Source: Candidatus Zophobacter franzmannii (GTDB lineage: Bacteria > Cloacimonadota > Cloacimonadia > Cloacimonadales > JAFGVF01). Taken from it: a stretch of DNA of 7,432 bases. The notes under the pieces were generated by a model, which saw nothing but the letters and a program-made list of their open reading frames with translations, was not told the DNA's origin and made no database searches. Below, in pieces: positions 1 through 7,375 of the stretch. Location of the stretch: positions 1 through 7,432 of the forward strand of contig JAVCCX010000096.1 in NCBI GenBank assembly GCA_030765245.1, given 5' to 3'. The position numbers were made by a program, and so were the translations under genes. Positions within the stretch are counted from its first letter, which is position 1. The number at the start of each line of letters is the position of its first letter.

Positions 1-3000
1 AGACGATATCCATCAACATCGGCAGTACCGACCATCTCAAGATAGGTAGGTCTTGGAAGAACCATATCTACATTCTCAGGAGCAAACTGGTTTACTGCAA
101 CAGTAAAACCTGATTTCTTGGTCGGAGTTTCACCATAATAGATTGAGAAGTCAGCTATCTCTTCCTGAATAGGTTTGATGCCGGCATGAATCAATCCGTT
201 AGTATTGGTGAACGCTGATGTAACCATTACTCCAGAACCTTCACTGAAATCACTGATAGAATTTGCAAGTCTCCAGACGAGTTTTGCAGCCTTAGGTGAA
301 ATCATATCTCTATTATAAATAAAGACAGTTTTCTTACCAAGGTCCATACATGGTGGTTCACAGTCAGGTTTGCCTTCATAGCAGTTTATTGTATGTTCAA
401 GAGCTTCTTGAGGATCGTAGTTTGCATGGAAGTCAGCTAAATCATTGAAGCCCCAATCGAGGTCATTGATCATGTAAAGCTTCTTACCTTGAAGCTGTAG
501 GTTTCTCAAAACACTTCTCAAGGAGGTGTTTATCTTACCAACAACATAGAAAGCATCAGCTTTTGCTAAATCTTCATACTTCTTGAAGAAACCGGGAGGG
601 ATCTTGTCAGAAATACTAGGTTTTAATGATAATGAACCGATCTCAGCTCCGATTCTTTCAGCAACTGTCTTAAGAATTGCTACCTCTTCTGCAGAAGCAT
701 CAGGAGCAACATAGATTCTCTTAAGCTTTTTGTTTGCACTCTGTTCTTTAAGTGTCTGAGCAGTGAATGGTGCGATAGTCTCTTTACCCTGATAGACAGG
801 ATTATTAATTCTATCTTCACCAAAATAAGCCTGCCAACCGAAGCGACCAAAGTAACAGATGTTTCTCAGGTTTTCACCCTGAACTTCAGGAGCTTCTATC
901 AGCGTTACTTCACCAGTCATTGTGTTCACACTTATCTTACAACCATTACCGCAAGTACCGCAGGTTTGAACAGTTGTGTCACCCGGGAGAGGGTTCATCT
1001 TATAGTTAGTATTCTTAGGAAGTAATGCTCCAACAGGGCAAACTTCAATACACTTACCACATGCTTCACAGCTTGTAAGGGTAAGGCTTTCACCAAATTC
1101 AGGTGCAACATAGGTTGGGAAACCTCTATAGATAAATCCGAGTACACCTGCGCCTTGAGTCTCAGCACAGATACGGACACACCTACCGCACTTAACACAC
1201 TTGTTTGCATCATGTAAGATGAAAGGATGTGAAGCATCAATCGGATGTTTGTTCTTGCTCCCTGCATAGGCATCAGCATCGGCTCCATATTCAGTTGCAT
1301 AGCGTCTTAGGTCACAGGTCTCGTTCACCTGACAACCGCATTCGAGACATCTTTCAGCTTCTTTAATACCTGATTCTCTACCATAGTCGTCTTCAACTTC
1401 TGAGAAGTTGGTAATACGCTCTTTGACAGGTTTCTCTGGCATGATAATCTTTTCAAGCTTCTCAAATTGTTCGTAATAAGCAGGATCCATCTCTTTCAGC
1501 TTCTTCTCTTTCTTGGAGTCAAAGCTCACGACAGGTGCCATCATTTTATTTTGTAAGAAATTATCTATTGATTTGGCTGCGATCTTAGCATCAGCAATTG
1601 CTTCAACTGCTGTTGCAGGTCCACGCTGGAAATCACCACCGGCAAAGATGTTCTCAACACCCCAATACATAGTGGCTTCATCTATAACCGCTGTTGACCA
1701 TTTTGAGACTGGAAGTGGCTTACCATTAATGAAGTTTTCCTCTTCTCCAAGGAAAGTAATCTCAGGAGACTGAGATACTGCAGCAATGATTGAATCAAAC
1801 TCTTCATCGAAGAATTCGCCTGAAGCTATAGGTCTTCTGCGACCACTTGCATCCGGCTCTCCAAGTTCCATTTTCTCAAGCTTAACAACCTTTAATTTAT
1901 CGTTTTCATCACCTATAAGTTTAGCAGGATTGGTCAGAAAATGGAATTTAACTCCCTCTTCCGCTGCTGCTTCAATTTCATAACCTTCCGCAGGCATCTC
2001 TTTACGAGTTCTACGATAGATGAGAGTTGTGTCAGCACCAAGGCGAACAGCAGTTCTTGCACAGTCAATAGCAGTATTACCACCACCAACAATAGCACAT
2101 TTCTTACCAAGTTCTACCTTATTACCTTTAACAACTTCTTTAAGGAAGTCAACTCCGAGCAATACACCTTTAAGATCAGAGCCATCTGTTCTCATAGGAA
2201 CAGCGTTCAAAGCACCAAGTGCCATATAAACAGCATCATACTCTTTAGCGAGCTCAGGTAACTTTATATCTCTACCAACGAATGTATTGTATTGAATCTC
2301 CATTCCATTGGCACACATAAGATCTATCTCTTTCTGAAGAATATCTTTAGGAAGTCGATACTCAGGAATACCGTATCTTAACCAACCACCGCCTTTATCT
2401 TCAGCTTCAAATACTTTAACATCATATCCCCAGTTTGAAAGATAATAACCTGCGCTAAGTCCTGAAGGACCTGCACCAATGATAGCAACTTTCTTACCCT
2501 TTGATGGGAGTTTTGTAGGGATATACGGATCAATAAGGTCTATATCAGCTGTATGTCTTTTAAGCTGTCTAATCGCAATAGACTCATCAACAAGTTCACG
2601 ACGGCACTCACCTTCACAGAAAGCAGGGCAGACACGACCGATTGATAGAGGCATTGGGAGACTGTCCTTAATGACACGAACAGCTTCACTATATTGTCCG
2701 TTTGCAATAAGAGAAACATAGGACTGAACATCTACATGTGCAGGGCAAGCAACTTTACAAGGAGCTTCACAATCTGCATAGTGGTCAGATAAGAGGAGTT
2801 CAAGAGCAGTTTTTCTAGCATCAAGAACTTCATCACTACTTGTTTCAATTGCCATACCTTCGTGGATGTTAGTTCCACAGGCAGTTACAAAACCGGGACG
2901 ACCGGTAAGTTTTACAGCACAAACCCAGCATGAGCCAAAGGGTTTTAGCTCTTCATCATGGCAGAGAGTAGGTATCTCAATACCGTGCTCTTCGCATACA

Positions 3001-3062
3001 GCAAGAATAGTCTTAGTGCACTCAACTTGTACATCTTTTCCATTTAGCTTTATATTAATCAT
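1..3062 (-). CDS. Large fused subunit of an NfnABC/Bfu-type electron-bifurcating oxidoreductase: NuoG-type [2Fe-2S] + GltD-type FAD/NADPH domain + 2x[4Fe-4S] + degenerate MopB (partial, C-terminus beyond window)
   Basis: Seen: 1020 uninterrupted codons from ATG at 3062, with AGAGG 8 nt upstream; no stop before base 1. Residues 1-80 form a NuoG-like [2Fe-2S] domain (C34, C45, C48, C62). Residues 94-500 are GltD-like: Cys ligands C98, C102, C106, C145, C149, C153; FAD motif GAGPSG at 196-201; RYGIPEYRLP at 229-238; NADPH motif GGGNTAID at 326-333, with R350/R351 placed for the 2'-phosphate; second FAD motif AGGD at 474-477. C572, C575, C577 and C583 follow. Two ferredoxin motifs (C622-C632, C665-C675) lead to a MopB [4Fe-4S] domain (C701, C704, C708, C736) and a compact NuoG-like fold. 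Known: the GltD module oxidises or reduces NADP(H). Inferred: NADPH-active subunit, cytoplasmic, working with the next two proteins, whose genes lie 12 bases upstream. No H-cluster motif is visible, so it is not a [FeFe] hydrogenase as far as read. Alternative names would be 'FAD-dependent oxidoreductase' or 'NADH dehydrogenase subunit G'. Confidence 0.88.
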   Translation of the reverse strand, partial: MINIKLNGKDVQVECTKTILAVCEEHGIEIPTLCHDEELKPFGSCWVCAVKLTGRPGFVTACGTNIHEGMAIETSSDEVLDARKTALELLLSDHYADCEAPCKVACPAHVDVQSYVSLIANGQYSEAVRVIKDSLPMPLSIGRVCPAFCEGECRRELVDESIAIRQLKRHTADIDLIDPYIPTKLPSKGKKVAIIGAGPSGLSAGYYLSNWGYDVKVFEAEDKGGGWLRYGIPEYRLPKDILQKEIDLMCANGMEIQYNTFVGRDIKLPELAKEYDAVYMALGALNAVPMRTDGSDLKGVLLGVDFLKEVVKGNKVELGKKCAIVGGGNTAIDCARTAVRLGADTTLIYRRTRKEMPAEGYEIEAAAEEGVKFHFLTNPAKLIGDENDKLKVVKLEKMELGEPDASGRRRPIASGEFFDEEFDSIIAAVSQSPEITFLGEEENFINGKPLPVSKWSTAVIDEATMYWGVENIFAGGDFQRGPATAVEAIADAKIAAKSIDNFLQNKMMAPVVSFDSKKEKKLKEMDPAYYEQFEKLEKIIMPEKPVKERITNFSEVEDDYGRESGIKEAERCLECGCQVNETCDLRRYATEYGADADAYAGSKNKHPIDASHPFILHDANKCVKCGRCVRICAETQGAGVLGFIYRGFPTYVAPEFGESLTLTSCEACGKCIEVCPVGALLPKNTNYKMNPLPGDTTVQTCGTCGNGCKISVNTMTGEVTLIEAPEVQGENLRNICYFGRFGWQAYFGEDRINNPVYQGKETIAPFTAQTLKEQSANKKLKRIYVAPDASAEEVAILKTVAERIGAEIGSLSLKPSISDKIPPGFFKKYEDLAKADAFYVVGKINTSLRSVLRNLQLQGKKLYMINDLDWGFNDLADFHANYDPQEALEHTINCYEGKPDCEPPCMDLGKKTVFIYNRDMISPKAAKLVWRLANSISDFSEGSGVMVTSAFTNTNGLIHAGIKPIQEEIADFSIYYGETPTKKSGFTVAVNQFAPENVDMVLPRPTYLEMVGTADVDGYR

Positions 3063-3074
3063 AATGCTTTCCTC

Positions 3075-4844
3075 TTAAACCTTTGAAATTGCCTGGAAAC
3101 GACAGGCATCATAGCAGGCTCCGCACTTGATACATAACTCTTGGCTAATGACATGCGGTTTCTTAACTTCTCCACTAATTGCATTAGTAGGGCACTTTCT
3201 AGCACAAGCAGTACAGCCTATACATTTATCGGTAATAACTTCATACTTAAGTAGGGAAGTACAAACTCCGGCAGGACATCTCTTATCAATGATATGGGCT
3301 TCGTACTCTTTTCGGAAGTATTTGATTGTTGTTAATACAGGATTTGGTGCACTTTTCCCAAGTCCACAAAGTGAGGTGTTGATAATTCTCTCAGATAAAT
3401 TCAAGAGTTTATCAATATCTTCCATAACGCCTTCACCTTCAGAGATACGGGTGAGGATTTCAAGCATCCTCTTGGTTCCGATTCTACAGAAGGTACATTT
3501 ACCGCAGGATTCATTCTGAGTAAAGTTAAGGAAGAACTTAGCGATATCAACCATGCAGGTTGAAGTATCCATTACAACCATACCACCTGAACCCATAATA
3601 GCACCGGTCTTAGTGATAGATTCATAATCAATTATTGTGTCGATGAGCTCAGCAGGAATACAACCACCGGATGGTCCACCCAGCTGTACAGCCTTGAAAG
3701 GTTTGTCCTCTTTCATGCCTCCACCGACTTTATAGATAACATCTCTGATTGTAAGCCCCATAGGAACCTCAATAAGACCGCTATTTTTAATCTTTCCGGT
3801 CAGAGCAAAGACTTTAGTCCCCTTACTCTTTTCAGTGCCAAATTTGGCGTAAGCTTCAGCTCCATGAAGGATAATCCATGGGACATTCGCATAGGTCTCA
3901 ACATTATTGTTATTGGTTGGCTTTTTCCATAGTCCTGATTGAGCAGGGAATGGAGGACGAAGTCTTGGCATACCGCGTTCACCTTCAATAGATGCAATCA
4001 GTGCAGTTTCTTCTCCACAAACAAAAGCTCCGGCACCCTCTTTAACATGTAACTCAAAGTTAAAGCCAGTACCTAAAATGTTATTACCTAAAAGTCCACG
4101 AGCTTCAGCATCTTCAATAGCTTTAAGAAGATGTTTCACAGCAAGTGGGTATTCAGCACGACAATAGATATAACCTTCATCTGCTCCTATTACAAAAGCA
4201 CAGATTGCCATACCTTCAATAATGCTATGTGGGTCACCTTCGAGAACGCTTCTATCCATAAAGGCACCCGGGTCACCTTCATCAGCATTACAGATGACAT
4301 ACTTCTTCTCATTCTTAGAATCGTAAGCGAATTGCCATTTTAGTCCTGTACTAAATCCGGCACCACCACGACCTCTTAAACCTGATTTCTTCATTTCATC
4401 AATAACTTCAAGTGAAGTCATCTCTTTGATTACTTTCTCCATTGACTTATAGCCGTCATTGGCAATATAATCGTCAATATTCTCAGGGTCTATAACACCA
4501 CAATTACGCATCACAATACGCTCTTGTGACGCAAGGTTCTCATTCTCAGCGCAGTCGTGGTCAGTTGCCAGGATTGCTTTATCCAGAACAGGATTCCCTG
4601 CGATGATTCCCTCTACGATTTCCTGCATATCTTTGCTTTCAAGGTAACCGTAGGTAATAGTCTTTTCTTCACCTAAATCAAACTCAACGATTGGCTCAGC
4701 AAAACACATACCGATACAACCGGTTTTCTTTAAAACAACATCGTAATTCTTATCTTTAATAAGTGTGTCCAGTGTATCATAAATCTCACCGGCACCGGCA
4801 GCAAGTCCGCAACTTGCAACCCCAACATTAATTATTATAGCCAT
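3075..4844 (-). CDS. NuoF/HndC/HydB-like FMN- and NADH-binding subunit with C-terminal double [4Fe-4S] domain (bifurcating-type, BfuB-like)
   Basis: The product (589 aa) is longer than complex I NuoF (about 445 aa) because of extra domains at both ends, as in HydB of bifurcating hydrogenases. Residues 1-85 are a thioredoxin-like [2Fe-2S]-type domain with C12, C43 and C47. Residues about 105-440 are the FMN/NADH core: GLRGRGGAGF at 155-164, NADEGDPGAFMDR at 186-198 and GAGAFVCGEE at 270-279. The NuoF cluster is ESCGKCTFC (C447, C450, C453) plus C493. H517, C523 and C528 resemble a His/Cys metal site, then come two ferredoxin motifs: C541-C551 and C571-C581. Family role: NAD(H) binds next to FMN, and electrons leave through the clusters. 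Here it probably exchanges electrons between NAD(H), ferredoxin and the NADPH-active subunit. The start is ATG with GGGAG 6 nt upstream; the upstream gene ends 10 bases away. Soluble, with no membrane segments. The family assignment is firm; bifurcation is inferred. Confidence 0.95.
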   Translation of the reverse strand: MAIIINVGVASCGLAAGAGEIYDTLDTLIKDKNYDVVLKKTGCIGMCFAEPIVEFDLGEEKTITYGYLESKDMQEIVEGIIAGNPVLDKAILATDHDCAENENLASQERIVMRNCGVIDPENIDDYIANDGYKSMEKVIKEMTSLEVIDEMKKSGLRGRGGAGFSTGLKWQFAYDSKNEKKYVICNADEGDPGAFMDRSVLEGDPHSIIEGMAICAFVIGADEGYIYCRAEYPLAVKHLLKAIEDAEARGLLGNNILGTGFNFELHVKEGAGAFVCGEETALIASIEGERGMPRLRPPFPAQSGLWKKPTNNNNVETYANVPWIILHGAEAYAKFGTEKSKGTKVFALTGKIKNSGLIEVPMGLTIRDVIYKVGGGMKEDKPFKAVQLGGPSGGCIPAELIDTIIDYESITKTGAIMGSGGMVVMDTSTCMVDIAKFFLNFTQNESCGKCTFCRIGTKRMLEILTRISEGEGVMEDIDKLLNLSERIINTSLCGLGKSAPNPVLTTIKYFRKEYEAHIIDKRCPAGVCTSLLKYEVITDKCIGCTACARKCPTNAISGEVKKPHVISQELCIKCGACYDACRFQAISKV

Positions 4845-4854
4845 GCATTACTCC

Positions 4855-5316
4855 CTATTCGTACTTATTAAGTATGCCGGCAACTTTGTCAGCTGTGACC
4901 TTGCCGTATGTGTTGTCATTAACCATTAGCACCGGAGCAAGACTGCAACAACCAAGACAGGCAACTACCACAAGGGTAAAGCGTCCATCTTCAGTTGTGT
5001 CTTCCATATCGGAAAGCTTTAGTTGGTTTTTAACAGCAGTGTAGAGTGCTTGAGCACCAGAAACATGACATGCAGTACCTTTACAGACTCTGATAATATG
5101 TCTGCCCTGAGGTCTGAGTCTAAACATTGAATAAAAAGTTGTTACACCATACATCTCGGCAATTCTGATTCCTGATTTCTCGGAAACATATCTCATTGCA
5201 TCTCGGCTTAAGTAGCCTTCAAGAGCTTGTACTTCTTGCAGAAGTGGGATTGTAACTCCTTTTCTGCCTTCGTACTTACTTAGGATTGTGTCGATCTTGT
5301 CCATGTTGTTGAGCAT
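4855..5316 (-). CDS. NuoE/HndA/HydC-like [2Fe-2S] thioredoxin-fold subunit
   Basis: The product (153 aa) is the usual length for the 24-kDa NuoE family. The N-terminal half is a helical bundle ending in the family motif MYGVTTFYSMF (residues 55-65). The C-terminal half is a thioredoxin-like fold binding one [2Fe-2S] cluster through C78, C83, C120 and C124 (CxxxxC then CxxxC), with an extra C123. Known role: this subunit docks on the NuoF-like protein and carries a cluster close to its FMN. Start choice: ATG at 5316 has AAGG 8 nt upstream (plus-strand 5325-5328); Met5 at 5304 has no ribosome site. It is the first gene of the three-gene unit, preceded by the gdhA terminator and a TTGACA box. 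The TAG stop runs into the next gene's GGGAG ribosome site, suggesting coupled translation. Hydrogenase-associated HndA is equally close by sequence; the neighbours argue for the NADPH-linked complex. Confidence 0.95.
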   Translation of the reverse strand: MLNNMDKIDTILSKYEGRKGVTIPLLQEVQALEGYLSRDAMRYVSEKSGIRIAEMYGVTTFYSMFRLRPQGRHIIRVCKGTACHVSGAQALYTAVKNQLKLSDMEDTTEDGRFTLVVVACLGCCSLAPVLMVNDNTYGKVTADKVAGILNKYE

Positions 5317-5349
5317 TATTCATACCTTAATCATTTTTTGTGAATTGAA

Positions 5350-5378
5350 GAGTTACTTTTTGTGTCACTTGATGTCAA
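5350..5378 (-). promoter_or_regulatory. Candidate promoter of the three-gene oxidoreductase unit
   Basis: A perfect TTGACA (-35, 5378-5373) begins 1-2 bases after the T-run of the gdhA terminator. TAACTC lies 17 bases downstream (5355-5350) and is only a weak -10 match. It ends 33 bases before the NuoE-like start codon, so the spacing suits a promoter with a short leader. A promoter is expected here because a strong terminator lies directly upstream. The -35 is convincing, the -10 is not. Confidence 0.45.
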
Positions 5379-5379
5379 T

Positions 5380-5416
5380 AAAAAAAAGGGCAGGTAAAGT
5401 ATTCACCTTACCTGCC
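5380..5416 (-). terminator. Intrinsic terminator of gdhA
   Basis: Read on the minus strand, GGCAGGTAAGGT pairs with ACTTTACCTGCC (12 bp, one G-T wobble) around the 4-base loop GAAT. One C and then eight T follow. The hairpin begins 10 bases after the gdhA stop. GC-rich base, short loop and a T8 tract make this a textbook Rho-independent terminator that separates gdhA from the three-gene unit. Confidence 0.95.
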
Positions 5417-5426
5417 ACAAGACAGT

Positions 5427-6761
<1,335 letters not shown>

Positions 6762-6767
6762 TTATAT

Positions 6768-6773
6768 CCTCCT
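6768..6773 (-). promoter_or_regulatory. Strong ribosome binding site of gdhA
   Basis: AGGAGG on the minus strand, 6 bases before the ATG at 6761. It fixes the start, and as the fullest Shine-Dalgarno in the window it implies high translation of gdhA compared with the weaker sites (AAGG, GGGAG, AGAGG) of the next three genes. Confidence 0.85.
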
Positions 6774-6789
6774 GCGATATTTGAGCAAA

Positions 6790-6817
6790 AAGTTACGGTT
6801 TGCTTACTTCTGGTCAA
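6790..6817 (-). promoter_or_regulatory. Candidate gdhA-proximal promoter
   Basis: TTGACC (6817-6812), a 16-base spacer, then TAACTT (6795-6790), ending 28 bases before the gdhA ATG. The -35 matches consensus in five of six positions; the -10 is poor. The same TTGAC...TAACT arrangement occurs before the NuoE-like gene, which slightly raises its credibility. No experimental start site can be inferred. Confidence 0.3.
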
Positions 6818-7007
6818 GAACTATTTTATGTTGCGTATCGGGGAGTAGTATTATTATCAAACTTAAGAGTATGACATATATATCCTTATGATTTGGATAT
6901 TTTTTTTTACTTGCGCTCTTTTTGCATATTAATTTTTTAGCAAATTTTGTTTTTTCAGAAACGGCTTGAACCGCTCATACAGCTGAATTACACTCAGTTT
7001 ACCCTTG

Positions 7008-7037
7008 ATATTAGCAACTGTTCACATTTTGTCACAA
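7008..7037 (-). promoter_or_regulatory. Possible distal gdhA promoter
   Basis: On the minus strand TTGTGA (7037-7032), an 18-base spacer and TAATAT (7013-7008) resemble a sigma-70 promoter, with four of six matches in each box. If used, it would give gdhA an untranslated leader of roughly 240 bases. It overlaps the TCACA boxes and the palindrome at 7022-7052, as a regulated promoter might. The match is weak and could be chance in AT-rich DNA. Confidence 0.2.
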
Positions 7038-7052
7038 TATATTCATATATTG
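7022..7052. promoter_or_regulatory. Possible operator: phased TCACA boxes and an 18-bp palindrome
   Basis: On the plus strand TCACA begins at 7022 and again at 7032, and the variant TCATA at 7043, about one helical turn apart each time. Overlapping them is a perfect inverted repeat, CAATATAT-TC-ATATATTG (7035-7052). Such arrangements often mark transcription-factor sites. TGTGA/TCACA half-sites recall CRP/FNR-family targets, but the full consensus is absent, so no regulator is named. Confidence 0.3.
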
Positions 7053-7145
7053 GACTTAAAACCGTTTTCCGCAAATTATTGCCCACAAATTGCTATCTGT
7101 AATCATAAGAGTGAGTAATGGGGTTTTAATCACAAAAACTAATAT

Positions 7146-7157
7146 TTACCTTGCGGA
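7146..7157. repeat. Direct repeat TTACCTTGCGGA, copy 1
   Basis: The 12-base word TTACCTTGCGGA recurs exactly at 7364-7375, 218 bases away. In both copies AGACCTC follows downstream (after about 40 bases here, and after about 13 bases in the second copy). The pattern suggests two divergent or partly deleted copies of one dispersed unit. Confidence 0.5.
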
Positions 7158-7195
7158 CCTGTCACGGCGAAGCTTTACGCGAAGAGTGATGGTCC
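7155..7195. repeat. Imperfect long hairpin
   Basis: GGACC at 7155-7159 pairs with GGTCC at 7191-7195, and inside it TCAC pairs with GTGA, leaving a 20-base apical part that contains GGCGAAG and a near-copy, CGCGAAG. The structure is not followed by a proper T-run. Its GC-rich composition differs from the AT-rich DNA to its left. It probably belongs to the repeat mosaic of the right end; an RNA function is not excluded. Confidence 0.45.
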
Positions 7196-7245
7196 CAGAC
7201 CTCGATACTTGTCAGGTATTTTTTATGCTTATTCCCTTCTTAATT

Positions 7246-7283
7246 CCCCTCCTTCGGAGGGGTGGCACGGAGTGACGGGGTGG
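7246..7283. repeat. GC-rich dispersed-type hairpin repeat (CCCCTCC/GGAGGGG with GGGGTGG direct repeats)
   Basis: CCCCTCC (7246-7252) and GGAGGGG (7256-7262) form a perfect 7-bp stem with loop TTC. GGGGTGG occurs at 7259-7265 and again at 7277-7283, with the small palindrome CAC-GGA-GTG between them. From memory, elements of this build are scattered in many copies between genes in several FCB-group genomes. On the minus strand it reads as a Pro/Arg-rich peptide (PPLRRRG), a common source of false gene calls. Copy number cannot be judged from this window. Confidence 0.6.
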
Positions 7284-7363
7284 TTTCTTTTCCTCTCGCA
7301 TTTTAGGCTTGCATTCTGGGAATGATGCTTTAGCTTCATCGTATTGATGGAAAAGTTTAACAC

Positions 7364-7375
7364 TTACCTTGCGGA
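7364..7375. repeat. Direct repeat TTACCTTGCGGA, copy 2
   Basis: Exact second copy of the word at 7146-7157. It is followed by GGTGGAGCATGCGAGACCTCC, of which the AGACCTC part is shared with the first copy. The unit may continue past the right edge of the window. Confidence 0.5.

Larger units (their letters stand above)
6774..7140. other. AT-rich non-coding region upstream of gdhA
   Basis: No credible coding frame is seen on either strand. The stretch 6900-6955 carries T-runs of nine, five, six, four and six bases on the plus strand (A-tracts for gdhA transcription), which may bend the DNA; their spacing is not strictly helical. A small hairpin (CGG-TTCAAG-CCG on the minus strand, near 6962-6974) could sit in a long gdhA leader, but the stem is short. 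The candidate promoters and operator are listed separately. Confidence 0.6.

Noticed and set aside
995..1300. 101-codon minus-strand open frame inside the large subunit gene
   Set aside because: It is a shifted frame within the ferredoxin-domain coding sequence; the true frame there reads through with perfect CxxCxxCxxxC motifs.
1..3062. [FeFe] hydrogenase or glutamate synthase small subunit as the identity of the large gene
   Set aside because: No H-cluster cysteine motifs appear in 1020 residues. A GltD of glutamate synthase would be about 450-500 residues and sit beside gltB, whereas this protein has added NuoG-type, ferredoxin and MopB domains beside NuoE/NuoF partners.
3127..3519. 130-codon plus-strand open frame opposite the NuoF-like gene
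   Set aside because: It is antisense to conserved ferredoxin and NuoF cluster motifs, with no ribosome site or recognisable family.
6885..6908. Terminator-like ATATCC / GGATAT stem followed by T-run on the plus strand
   Set aside because: The stem is only six AT-rich pairs with a nine-base loop, and no plus-strand gene precedes it that would need termination.
6774..7140. A riboswitch or glutamine/ammonium-sensing RNA in a possible long gdhA leader
   Set aside because: Only short, weak stems are visible and no known conserved core could be matched by eye.
7090..7275. 61-codon plus-strand open frame
   Set aside because: It crosses the imperfect hairpin and the dispersed-type repeat, has no Shine-Dalgarno site, and overlaps the minus-strand frame without support for either.
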